Translations under genes and position numbers: made by a program
From: an uncultured Paracoccaceae bacterium
GTDB taxonomy: Bacteria > Pseudomonadota > Alphaproteobacteria > Rhodobacterales > Rhodobacteraceae
Direction: 5' to 3'
Length of the DNA stretch: 58,257 nucleotides
Assembly: GCA_937995865.1 (NCBI GenBank)
Contig: CALKJA010000080.1
Span: forward strand, 1-58,257
In this document: piece after piece, positions 32,831-41,167 of the stretch
How positions within the stretch are numbered: the stretch's first letter is position 1
Layout: each line of letters opens with the position of its first letter
The notes under the pieces: model-generated
The model's input: only the letters and a program-made list of their open reading frames with translations
Told to the model about the DNA's origin: nothing
The model's database searches: none

Positions 32831-35084
32831 GGGCGGTCAAACTGTCGGGTATCACTACCTGTTTTCATTCGTTGCCGGTCTCGGTCGCGGGCCTATTGAC
32901 GCCCTGCGCCAGATCGAAATTGGCGAGAAGGACGCTTGGGATGGTCACGCTTGCGATGACAGTGCTCAGGCAATCGACGAACCCGAGTTGTTCGGCGGCG
33001 AAGGCAAAGAGGGCGGAGTCCAAGGCGGCTTCAAGCTGTTGCAAGGTGCTGCCGATCAGGTTCTCCCTGCTGCCGAGAGCGTCACATTCTCGAATGGGGG
33101 GCCGATCAAAAGCGCGACAATTCCCAATGTGAAGACGGCCCTTGGCGGGCTTGTCTCCGAGTTTCGCGGTTTCTCTGCTATTGTGTTTGACGGCCTTGTC
33201 GCCTCAATGAACCCATATCTCAAAGAATGGAAGTTCCGAGTCTGGCGTTCACGCAAGGGCTGGTACAACGACGACTGTTGGTATCCGGCCAAAGCAACCG
33301 TCTGGCTGGCTGACGGTCACGTCCACGGTATGAACGCCGCACATATTATTTATCAGTGTCTCACCGATCCCGATTGGGGCAAGGCCGAAGACCCTGCGAT
33401 GCTTGACGAGAACAGCTTCACTTACGCGGCGAACTTGTTCTGCTCGGAAGGCATGGGACTCTGTATCCCTTGGTATCGCCAAGAGGACGTGGACACGTTC
33501 ATTCAAACTGTTGCCGACCATGCGGGCTGTCTGATCTATCAGGAGCGCACAACCGGCCAGTATGTGATCCGCGCGCTTCGTGACGACTACGATCCCGAAA
33601 CGATCCCGCACTTCGATCTGGATTCGGGCCTGCTTGAGATCGAAGAGGACGACTCGGCTTCGTCTGAGGCCGTGAACGAGGTTATCGTCACAGGCTTCGA
33701 TCCCATCACTCGCCAAGAGTTTCAGGTCCGGGCGCAGAACATTGCAGCGTGGCACGCACACGGCGGCCCGATCTCGCGCTCCATGGAGATGAAAGGTCTT
33801 GCTACGCGGGAACTCGGTCTCCGTGTTGCTCAGCGTGAGTTGCGCCTGCTGTCGGCTGGACTGAAAAAGTTCACCCTCAAGTTCGACCGCCGCGTCTGGC
33901 AGATCGCCCCCGGCGGCGTCATTCGCATCTCATCCGCTGACAACAACATCTCGAACATGGTCGTTCGCCTTGGTGAGATCACCGAAGGTAAACCGGGCAG
34001 CGGAACAATCACGGCGAAAGCCATGGAGGACGTTTACGCTCTCCCTAGCACGACGTTCACGCAGTCCACCGAATCTGAATGGGTTGGGCCTATCATTGAT
34101 CCGGCTCCGGCTGCTGCTGAGCGTTTGATCGAACTCAGCTACCGCGACCTCTATCTTGCAATCGGCCCCGGCGATCTGGCGCAAGCTGATCCGACCGATT
34201 CTGCAATTGGTACGCTCGCTGTTTCTCCGGGTTCCGGTTCTTATGTGTACGATCTGGCGACGCGGGCAGACGGTGAAGTCGATTACTCTGTGAGCCAAAG
34301 TCGCGATTACACCGGCTCAGCAACAATCGTCTCGGCGATCTCACCACTCGAAACATCTGTCGAGATCGAGAACCTGTACGAGTTCGATGAAGGCAATGTT
34401 GGTCAGGTGTTCTTGCTCGACGACGAGGAAGTTCTGCTGACGGCATATGATAGCGGAACAAACACTGCGACGATCACCCGTGGCTGCACCGACACAATCC
34501 CTGCCGATCACGCGGCTGGCGCGCGGCTGTGGGCAATTGACGACGATCTAATCACCGATGGCCGGACCTATCTGCAAGGTGAGACTGCCGAAGCGTTGGT
34601 TCTCCCGCGCACCGGCTCAAAAGTTCTTGCCCAAGCCGATGCAACAGAACTCAGCGTCGATCTGGTTGCTCGCCAAAGTCGCCCCTACCCCCCTGCCGAT
34701 CTGAAAGTGAACGGAGTCTCTGTCTTCCTTCATTCCGGTCAGCAGATTGAACCTGTCTTCACTTGGGCGCACCGCGACCGCATTGTGCAGGAAGATCAGC
34801 CAGTGGGCCACACAGAGGCCAGCATTGGCCCTGAGACCGGCACAACCTACACGTTCCGCATCTACGACCTCGACAACAACCTGTTGCGCGAGGAAACGGC
34901 AATCGACGCAGTGACGTGGACATATACCGCAGCGATGCAAACGACTGATTCTGCCCCGAGCACTGTCCGGGTTGAAGTGGAATCGAGTCGCGATAGCATC
35001 GTTTCGTATCAGCATTATTCCTTTACTGTTATCCTCAACGGCGGCTATGGCTACGGCTATGGCTTGAATTACGGCGGCGCATAA
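32820..35084 (+). CDS. Tail hub protein (gpJ-like)
   Basis: The ATG at 32820 (MSGKGGQTVGYHYLFSFVAGLG) is in a different frame from its overlapping neighbour. The 754-residue protein is the central tail fibre/hub: FSFVAGLGRGPIDALRQI (about residues 15-35), WYPAKATVW, IIYQCLTDPDWGKAEDPAML (about 175-195), GCLIYQERTTGQYVIRAL, then repeated FN3-like beta domains, and a Gly/Tyr-rich tail GGYGYGYGLNYGG. It is the attachment point for receptor-binding proteins. Confidence 0.88.
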   Translation: MSGKGGQTVGYHYLFSFVAGLGRGPIDALRQIEIGEKDAWDGHACDDSAQAIDEPELFGGEGKEGGVQGGFKLLQGAADQVLPAAESVTFSNGGPIKSATIPNVKTALGGLVSEFRGFSAIVFDGLVASMNPYLKEWKFRVWRSRKGWYNDDCWYPAKATVWLADGHVHGMNAAHIIYQCLTDPDWGKAEDPAMLDENSFTYAANLFCSEGMGLCIPWYRQEDVDTFIQTVADHAGCLIYQERTTGQYVIRALRDDYDPETIPHFDLDSGLLEIEEDDSASSEAVNEVIVTGFDPITRQEFQVRAQNIAAWHAHGGPISRSMEMKGLATRELGLRVAQRELRLLSAGLKKFTLKFDRRVWQIAPGGVIRISSADNNISNMVVRLGEITEGKPGSGTITAKAMEDVYALPSTTFTQSTESEWVGPIIDPAPAAAERLIELSYRDLYLAIGPGDLAQADPTDSAIGTLAVSPGSGSYVYDLATRADGEVDYSVSQSRDYTGSATIVSAISPLETSVEIENLYEFDEGNVGQVFLLDDEEVLLTAYDSGTNTATITRGCTDTIPADHAAGARLWAIDDDLITDGRTYLQGETAEALVLPRTGSKVLAQADATELSVDLVARQSRPYPPADLKVNGVSVFLHSGQQIEPVFTWAHRDRIVQEDQPVGHTEASIGPETGTTYTFRIYDLDNNLLREETAIDAVTWTYTAAMQTTDSAPSTVRVEVESSRDSIVSYQHYSFTVILNGGYGYGYGLNYGGA

Positions 35085-35104
35085 GCGCCCAACGGAGACC
35101 TCTC

Positions 35105-37432
35105 ATGGCACAACGCACCCTTCCCAATCTCGGCCTCACCGGGTTCTTCGATCTCGGCGAAGACGGCTGGAAAGACGAAATGGACCTTAACCTGCTCCGG
35201 TTGTCTGTTCTCGTTCAGGGTGGCGTGATCGACAAACTCCCTGCTGAGATTGTTTCTCCGACTGCCGGGGACGTTATCATCCTTGATGAGGCGCATCCCA
35301 CTGAGCCGAATGCTGTTGCTGTCTATGACGACGGCGCGTGGGTTTACATCGCCCCGAACGAAGGCTGGCTGATGTACAATCAGACCGAGGACTATTACGA
35401 AAAGTTCGACGGCACTGTTTGGGCCGAACTCGCAACTGGCGGCGCTGGTGGTGTTGAAGAGGCACCAGAAGACGGGACTCCGTATGCTCGCCAAGATGCG
35501 GGTTGGGTTGCTGTCACAGGTGGCGCAGGCGGCTCCGGCGGCCCCGCGAGCGGTGTTGAGGGCGTGCTGCCTGACCAATCTTTCGGCGCTGCTTTCATTG
35601 ACATGACCGGCGCAACCGAGGATCGCAACGACGGCTTCACCGCAACTGCGACCGGATACCAAGTTCCGCGCGCAGGCTGGTACATCGCATCGTTCGGCGG
35701 TAAATGGGATGCCAACACCGGCCTCGGTCGTCAGGTGCTCATCCGCGCTGTCCACAGCACAGAAGGCAACAAGGATTTCCGCCATAGCCAACCTGCGGAT
35801 AGCATTCACAACGACCCATGGATGGCCACCTCGGGGTTGTTCTATCTCGAAGCTGGCGACGAAGTGCAATACTACGCGGCCTGTAACGACTCGGCCACGT
35901 TCTTCCGTGGGATGCGTTTCTCCCTTGTCGAAATTCAGAAGGGCGCGGTTTCTTCGGGTGGTGGCTCAAGCGAACCTCAGTCTGCCAAGGGTACGTCTCT
36001 CGCTCGCACGACTTCGCAGACGATTGCCAACGTCACTCAGACGGATGTTGTGTTCGATAGTCCTGCGATCAAGGATGATGAGAGTCTGTTCGACGGCACG
36101 AGCACCGTCACAATTGCGACGACCGGGTGGTACGTCCTCTCCGCCTCTGTTGCTTGGGATGGGGGCGATTCATCGAACGTCTTCAATTACGCTGTCATCA
36201 ACATTAACTCGCAAGGCTTCTCTCGGCCTCGTTCGCTTGCAACCGATGAGCGCCAACCCGAGCAGTCAGTCTCTCGGATCGAATACCTGACTGCCGGTGA
36301 CACGATTAAGCTGACAGTTCGCCATACAGACGGCGGGAACAAGAACATTCTCGACGCACGGCTTGGTGTTCTGCTTGTCGAGACCGGCGGTGGATCGGGC
36401 GGATCAGGCAGTGATGTCGAACTGTCGCGCCAGTACAAGGTTGCGACACCCGGCGACGGGTTCATCGACATTCCGCTGGACGAGTTCGATGCAACTGAGT
36501 TCGAGATTATTGCACACGGGCGACCTTCTGCTGACGCAGCAATCTACGCGCGACTATCCAACGATAACGCGGCCACGTTCTTGTCGGGTTCGGCTGACTA
36601 CAAACACCGTGCGTCGAACTCAGACAACAAAATCAATCTGGTCTCTCAAACTGTCGGATCAGGCCGCCCATGGATCGCTGAGTTCCGACTGGCCGGTATG
36701 AATGGCGGTGCTGAAACTGAGTATTTTATGCTCAGCGGCACCGGCTATGACGTGAGCAACAGCGGCAGCGGGGGTGAGTTTGTTATCGGGGGATACCCTA
36801 ATGCCCTCGGTGCCGAAGACTACAACGGAATCCGTATCTATTGTAGCGCCGGAAACATGGACAACATCAGCGTTACGGTTGTTCCCAAGCTGCGTTCCGT
36901 TGCGGCAGGCAGCGGAACAACGGGCGGTAAGACTCGAGTCGAAGCAACAGACCTGCTTTTCGAGAGCGGAAACGCATCAGAATGGGGGGCACCTGCCAAC
37001 TTCACTGTCGCTTCGACATACGAAGGTCTTGTTGCTCCGGGCGGCCAAAATGCGATCTACAGAACAACCGGGTTCGGGGCAGGAACATTCAACAGGACTG
37101 TTGACCTTACCTCGCAATTCTCCGACGCCGAACTTGACGCAGGTTCTATTTTCGAGATGCAGACGTTTCTCGGTCGATGGTCTGCCGACAACGATACCGT
37201 TGAGGTTCGTTTTCAGTTCTTGGACGGTTCCGACATTGCTGTCGGCCCTGAGTTTTACTTCATCAACAACGACAATATCCTCGGTGACATCTGGCAACCC
37301 AAAGGGGGGCGCTTCCTCATTCCCGCCGGGACGAGGAAATTCAAGGTCACGGTCAATGTGACGAACAACACCTCAAGCACTGCCAATGTGGCGTTCTCGG
37401 GTGTGATGGCATGGATCGAGAAACAAACCTAA
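35105..37432 (+). CDS. Receptor-binding / tail fibre protein
   Basis: The 775-residue protein has an N-terminal domain (about 1-110) that likely binds the hub. Next come several jelly-roll or C1q/TNF-like beta domains: residues 150-285 (YQVPRAGWYIASFGGKWD, HSTEGNKDFRHSQ), 300-430 (TATTGWYVLSASVAWD-like repeats), and 445-620 (FEIIAHGRPSADAAIYARLS). A C-terminal lectin-like domain covers 630-775. Gly/Ser linkers separate the domains. It is last in the tail operon and is the best candidate for host recognition. It contains one GACTCGAGTC palindrome (36931-36940). Confidence 0.8.
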   Translation: MAQRTLPNLGLTGFFDLGEDGWKDEMDLNLLRLSVLVQGGVIDKLPAEIVSPTAGDVIILDEAHPTEPNAVAVYDDGAWVYIAPNEGWLMYNQTEDYYEKFDGTVWAELATGGAGGVEEAPEDGTPYARQDAGWVAVTGGAGGSGGPASGVEGVLPDQSFGAAFIDMTGATEDRNDGFTATATGYQVPRAGWYIASFGGKWDANTGLGRQVLIRAVHSTEGNKDFRHSQPADSIHNDPWMATSGLFYLEAGDEVQYYAACNDSATFFRGMRFSLVEIQKGAVSSGGGSSEPQSAKGTSLARTTSQTIANVTQTDVVFDSPAIKDDESLFDGTSTVTIATTGWYVLSASVAWDGGDSSNVFNYAVININSQGFSRPRSLATDERQPEQSVSRIEYLTAGDTIKLTVRHTDGGNKNILDARLGVLLVETGGGSGGSGSDVELSRQYKVATPGDGFIDIPLDEFDATEFEIIAHGRPSADAAIYARLSNDNAATFLSGSADYKHRASNSDNKINLVSQTVGSGRPWIAEFRLAGMNGGAETEYFMLSGTGYDVSNSGSGGEFVIGGYPNALGAEDYNGIRIYCSAGNMDNISVTVVPKLRSVAAGSGTTGGKTRVEATDLLFESGNASEWGAPANFTVASTYEGLVAPGGQNAIYRTTGFGAGTFNRTVDLTSQFSDAELDAGSIFEMQTFLGRWSADNDTVEVRFQFLDGSDIAVGPEFYFINNDNILGDIWQPKGGRFLIPAGTRKFKVTVNVTNNTSSTANVAFSGVMAWIEKQT

Positions 37433-37459
37433 CTGCCCACTTTTTCCTTGAGCCGAATC

Positions 37460-37511
37460 GCATCATCCTTCATGAGTCATGATTATCGTGAGTCGCAATG
37501 AAGGATGATGC
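37460..37511 (+). promoter_or_regulatory. 14-bp inverted repeat covering the holin ribosome-binding site
   Basis: GCATCATCCTTCAT (37460-37473) is the exact reverse complement of ATGAAGGATGATGC (37498-37511), with a 24-base loop. The right arm contains AAGGA (37501-37505), seven bases before the holin ATG at 37513. In mRNA the stem would hide the Shine-Dalgarno sequence and a second upstream ATG (37498). This can delay or tune holin synthesis. Confidence 0.8.
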
Positions 37512-37512
37512 T

Positions 37513-37746
37513 ATGTTCGGTTGGATTCGACCTCTTCGACGTGAGTTTTGGTCGCTTGTGCCTAACTGGCGCAAGGCACACAAATTCATGGGTACACAAG
37601 CCCTGACCTTCGGCGGCCTTATGCTGACAGTGTTCATCGCTGTCGGTTTCCCTGCACCTGTGTTGCTCATCACGCTCGGGCTTACGCTCATCGCGTCATT
37701 GTATGGCTCACTGGTTGACCAACCGGAGGTCAATGATGACCAATAA
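37513..37746 (+). CDS. Holin-like membrane protein
   Basis: A 77-residue protein beginning MFGWIRPLRREFWSLVPNW. An amphipathic basic N-terminus precedes hydrophobic segments (ALTFGGLMLTVFIAVGF, APVLLITLGLTLIASLYGS, about residues 32-67). This and its place before endolysin and spanin genes support a holin. A second start, ATG 37498, would add MKDDA; the two forms resemble dual-start holin/antiholin pairs, but the AAGGA spacing favours 37513. Its stop overlaps the endolysin start region. Confidence 0.75.
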   Translation: MFGWIRPLRREFWSLVPNWRKAHKFMGTQALTFGGLMLTVFIAVGFPAPVLLITLGLTLIASLYGSLVDQPEVNDDQ

Positions 37747-38347
37747 CACCCCCACCCCCTGTCCCGCGCCATCAGCCGCAGCACCTAAGCCGAAAGGCAA
37801 GTTTGCTGCACTGGTCGCGCTTGTGGGCACTGGCGCTGCCGCAATGCTTCTGGTCGATGTACCGAAGGAAGAGTCGGGCCGCACTGTCACCGCGACTGTG
37901 ACAGAAGACAACCTGATCGACTTCAATCATGTGTCGGGCCGCGAGTACCGCAAAGCCTATGTCGATGTTGTCGGGGTGCTGACGATCTGCGACGGCGACA
38001 CCAAGAATGTTCGCCGTGGTCAGGTTGCCACGCGGGCTGAATGTGAAGCGCGCCTTGAGCGTCAGTTGATCGCTCACGCTCGCCCTGTTCTTCGCTGCGT
38101 TCCCGGCCTCGGTGAACCCGGTCGTAAGAATCAGTTGGTGGCCTCGGTTTCTCTGGCCTACAACATCGGCACGACCGGCTTCTGCCGCTCATCGACCGCA
38201 CGCAACTTCAACGCAGGCCAATGGGTCCGTGGCTGTCACAATATGACGCTGTGGAACAAAGGCCGCGTCCGTGGTCGGCTGGTTCCGATCCGTGGCCTGA
38301 CTCTTCGCCGCGCTCGTGAGCGTGACCTCTGTTTGGAGGGTTTGTAA
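37736..38347 (+). CDS. SAR-type endolysin, GH24 lysozyme-like
   Basis: ATG 37736 has GGAGG six bases upstream; it overlaps the holin gene. The 203-residue protein starts with a basic Pro-rich stretch, then a weakly hydrophobic Ala/Gly segment (KFAALVALVGTGAAAMLLV, about residues 20-38) typical of signal-arrest-release domains. The lysozyme part has AYVDVVGVLTICDGDT (GH24 D and T positions) and QLVASVSLAYNIGTTGFCRSST. The usual catalytic Glu in E-G-x-R-x-x-A-Y is offset: Glu lies two residues closer to the Asp. It degrades peptidoglycan after release from the membrane. Confidence 0.85.
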   Translation: MTNNTPTPCPAPSAAAPKPKGKFAALVALVGTGAAAMLLVDVPKEESGRTVTATVTEDNLIDFNHVSGREYRKAYVDVVGVLTICDGDTKNVRRGQVATRAECEARLERQLIAHARPVLRCVPGLGEPGRKNQLVASVSLAYNIGTTGFCRSSTARNFNAGQWVRGCHNMTLWNKGRVRGRLVPIRGLTLRRARERDLCLEGL

Positions 38348-38769
38348 TGCTGCTGGACCGCATCACCGACAAGGTGCTCGTTTTCGGTCTGGCCGGTGCT
38401 CTGGCTGTTTCTGTTGGCGTGAACGTCACACAGGCATTCAAACTGCACAACCGCAGCGTTGAAATCAACACGCTCGACAAGCAGATCAACGATCCTGAAA
38501 CGGGCTTCGTGACTCGTCTGGCAACCTGCCGGGGCAACGTCGCGACTCTCGAGTCCGGGATCAACCAACAGAACGCCGCGTCAGCCATTGTCGCTGCCGA
38601 AGGTGCTGCTGCTATCGCTGAGGCGACTGTGAGCGTCGCTGCTGCCCAACGTGAGACCGCACGGGCGCAGCGAGAAGCCAACGAGGTCTTGAACATCAAA
38701 CCCGAAGGGGACAACGCTTGCGAGCGTTTGGAAGACCTTGACGGCCAGCTTGTAGGGAGCATCAAATGA
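38347..38769 (+). CDS. Inner-membrane spanin (Rz-like)
   Basis: The 140-residue protein has one N-terminal membrane segment (VLVFGLAGALAVSVGVNV, about residues 10-27) followed by a long Ala/Glu helical periplasmic part with conserved cysteines. This is the usual i-spanin plan. It overlaps the endolysin stop by one base and the lipoprotein gene by four, matching spanin pairs that fuse outer and inner membranes at lysis. Confidence 0.85.
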   Translation: MLLDRITDKVLVFGLAGALAVSVGVNVTQAFKLHNRSVEINTLDKQINDPETGFVTRLATCRGNVATLESGINQQNAASAIVAAEGAAAIAEATVSVAAAQRETARAQREANEVLNIKPEGDNACERLEDLDGQLVGSIK

Positions 38770-39062
38770 ACCGCCTGATTTTCAGTGTTGCGGCTATCGC
38801 TCTGCTCGGAGGTTGCGCCCATGGCGTTTCCCCTGAGCCGGAAGTTCGCACGCAGCTTGTCTATGTTGACAAAGCCGTCACATGCGTCCCCGAAAATCTC
38901 GGAGACCCTGAGACATATCCCGACACGGATGCCGCTCTCGTTGAAGCGGAAGATGCCGCTGCTCGATACGCCCTTATTTGGGCAGGCCGCCTTTTGCGGA
39001 TGGCCCGCCTCGGGGAAGTCGAACCCGTCATCGCTACGTGCCGGGAGGTGGGAAGTGAGTGA
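38766..39062 (+). CDS. Outer-membrane spanin lipoprotein (Rz1-like)
   Basis: The 98-residue protein begins MNRLIFSVAAIALLGGCAHG: a signal peptide with the lipobox LGGC (lipidation at Cys17). A Pro/Glu-rich stretch follows. It directly follows the i-spanin with an ATGA overlap. It is somewhat longer than classic Rz1 and includes a helical tail. Confidence 0.88.
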   Translation: MNRLIFSVAAIALLGGCAHGVSPEPEVRTQLVYVDKAVTCVPENLGDPETYPDTDAALVEAEDAAARYALIWAGRLLRMARLGEVEPVIATCREVGSE

Positions 39063-39408
39063 GATGTCACAAGCAGAACTCCACCTGCTCGAACAAATCA
39101 GCAAGAACCTGTCGGACCTGACCTCGCGCATCGCGGACATGGATCGCACGCAGCGCCAGACACTTGAGCGTTTGGTTCGCCTCGAAGAACGCAGTTCAAA
39201 CACCGCGAAGTTGGAGAGTCGTATGAACGATCTCGACAAGGGTTTCCGGGATCGTTTGAACGGGCATTCCGAGCGCCTGAAAGAACTCGAAGCAGCACAG
39301 CATCGCCTCGAAGGTGCGAGCGGTGTTGCTGAGTGGGCCGCAAAACTCTGGCCGATCTTCGCCGCCACTCTCGGCGCGGCTGGCGCATATATCGCTATCA
39401 TCAACTAA
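39055..39408 (+). CDS. XhlA-like membrane protein with coiled coil
   Basis: GTG 39055 has GGAGG six bases upstream (VSEMSQAELHLLEQ); ATG 39064 is an alternative. The 117-residue protein is a charged coiled coil (LERLVRLEERSSNTAKLESRM, and so on) ending in one membrane segment (KLWPIFAATLGAAGAYIAII). The topology resembles XhlA/hemolysin-type proteins or an antiholin. Its place after the spanins suggests a lysis accessory role. Confidence 0.65.
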   Translation: MSEMSQAELHLLEQISKNLSDLTSRIADMDRTQRQTLERLVRLEERSSNTAKLESRMNDLDKGFRDRLNGHSERLKELEAAQHRLEGASGVAEWAAKLWPIFAATLGAAGAYIAIIN

Positions 39409-39418
39409 GGGACACCAC

Positions 39419-41074
39419 ATGACAGCTACAATCTCAGAGGCCGATTTCTTGGCCGTATGGAACGATCACGCCAATTTTCCCCGTGTCGCCGACGTTGCGA
39501 ACAAACTGAAACGCAGTCCCGGCACATGCGCTCACCGCGCAAAACGCATTCGCAAACGCGCCCCGGCAACCTTCGTGCTCGACCGGGGCGTTCAGTATCG
39601 GGCAGACTCCAATCAGGCCGCGCGCGAAAGCCAGCCTGAGAAGAAACGCGATGTTGTTGCCCCTCCTGCCCGCGTTGATCGCTGGCTGGTTACAGCGGCT
39701 CAGGACGAGACCGCAATCGACAAGGGGTTCTGGCGCAATCTCCACGCCTATGCCAAGCATATCGGCGCAGAAGTCAAAGTGGCTGGCTTCACTTACAACA
39801 AGTCCCTGTTCGAGGATCACGCGAGTCGCACTGCCGTCTTCGCCGAAGAGGTCCGCGAATACATGGTCCACGAAGACGAATATCTCGGCCCGGTTCTGTT
39901 CGCTGCGAAGATGAACATTCTCCCGACTGCCGTGAAGCCTCTCTCTGGCCTCGAAACGTACAGCCGGGGCGCGTGGGCAATCTTCCCGCACGCAAAGCGT
40001 CAGTTGGTCTCTGTTCCAGCCCTGCCCGGTCAGCATCCGGCCATGGTTATGACGAGCGCCACCTGTACGGTGCCGAACTACATCGAGAAGAAAGCCGGTC
40101 TCAAGGCTGAGTTCCACCACACAATCGGCGCAACAATCGTCGAAGTGGACAGCGAGAACCGAGTCTTCTGCCGCCAGATCGACGCGAGCAGTGACGGTAC
40201 GATCCAAGACCTTGACGTTCTGGTTCGCAATGGTGAGGTCTTCACCGGCCAATCTGTCGAGCAGATCACATGGGGCGACATCCACCGCGAGAAAATCGAC
40301 CCTGTTGTGACGATGGCCTCGTGGGGCCTGAACGTGGAAACGAACGAGGTTGAAGACGAGGAGCATTCCATCTTCCACCGTCTCCGTCCGCGCCACCAAG
40401 CGTTCCACGATCTGCTGGACTTCCAAGCCCGCAATCATCACCGCCGTGGCGATCACCACTTCATGTTCCAAATGCTGCGTGACGGCACCGACCGGATCGA
40501 AGACGGCCTCAAGGCTTGTGCTACGTTCCTGCGCTCGACATCTGCGCCTTGGTGCAAGAGCGTGGTCGTCGCATCAAACCACAACGACGCCCTGCCTCGC
40601 TGGCTCCGTGAGGCCGATCCTCGGCTCGATCCCACGAACCTGCGTGTCTGGTGCCACCTGAACGACAAGCTGTACAGCGCGGTCGAAGAGGGCGACTCTG
40701 AATTTGATGTCGTTCGATATGCGATCAGTCAGTACGACGACAAAGGACTGGCTGACATCGCCTTTGTGCCACGCAACGGCTCCTATGTGGTCTGTCAGGA
40801 GTACGGCGGCATTGAAACCGCTCTCCATGGCGATATGGGGCCGAACGGGGCACGCGGTACAGCAACGAACATGGTCAAGATTGCGACTCGCATGAACGTC
40901 GGCCATGCTCACTCGGCTGCGATCCTTGATGGCGTGTACGTCGCGGGCCTCACCGGCTTGATGGATCAAGGGTACAACGAAGGCCCGAGCGGCTGGTCAC
41001 ACACGCACGTCGTCACCTATGCGAACTCGAAGCGCACGCTGTTGACGATCATCGACGGGAAGTGGCGAGCCTGA
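39419..41074 (+). CDS. Large protein, metallophosphoesterase-like (T5 A1-like?)
   Basis: The 551-residue protein has an N-terminal HTH-like region (FPRVADVANKLKRSPGTCAHRAKRIRK, about 20-45). A large domain contains scattered His/Asp motifs: WGDIHREKID (about 285), RGDHHF (about 343), ASNHNDALPRWL (about 384-395), and SHTHVVTY (about 527-534). The order GD.H, NH.D, HTH recalls calcineurin-like phosphoesterases and, I believe, the A1-type proteins of T5-like phages. It is the last gene before a strong terminator. The role may be degradation or processing of DNA; the assignment is tentative. Confidence 0.5.
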   Translation: MTATISEADFLAVWNDHANFPRVADVANKLKRSPGTCAHRAKRIRKRAPATFVLDRGVQYRADSNQAARESQPEKKRDVVAPPARVDRWLVTAAQDETAIDKGFWRNLHAYAKHIGAEVKVAGFTYNKSLFEDHASRTAVFAEEVREYMVHEDEYLGPVLFAAKMNILPTAVKPLSGLETYSRGAWAIFPHAKRQLVSVPALPGQHPAMVMTSATCTVPNYIEKKAGLKAEFHHTIGATIVEVDSENRVFCRQIDASSDGTIQDLDVLVRNGEVFTGQSVEQITWGDIHREKIDPVVTMASWGLNVETNEVEDEEHSIFHRLRPRHQAFHDLLDFQARNHHRRGDHHFMFQMLRDGTDRIEDGLKACATFLRSTSAPWCKSVVVASNHNDALPRWLREADPRLDPTNLRVWCHLNDKLYSAVEEGDSEFDVVRYAISQYDDKGLADIAFVPRNGSYVVCQEYGGIETALHGDMGPNGARGTATNMVKIATRMNVGHAHSAAILDGVYVAGLTGLMDQGYNEGPSGWSHTHVVTYANSKRTLLTIIDGKWRA

Positions 41075-41106
41075 CCGAAAAACGCATACATATTTCGGAC
41101 AAAGAG

Positions 41107-41143
41107 AAGGGGCCGGGAGTGGAAATCACCCCCGGCCCCTTTT
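41107..41143. terminator. Strong bidirectional terminator
   Basis: AAGGGGCCGGG (41107-41117) pairs with CCCGGCCCCTTTT (41131-41143), loop 13 bases. It separates the convergent rightward late operon and leftward 41-51 kb operon. The right arm is one of several AATCACCCC-type G/C-rich words in the genome. Confidence 0.92.
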
Positions 41144-41167
41144 GTATTGGGCAAAGTTTGGATCGCG

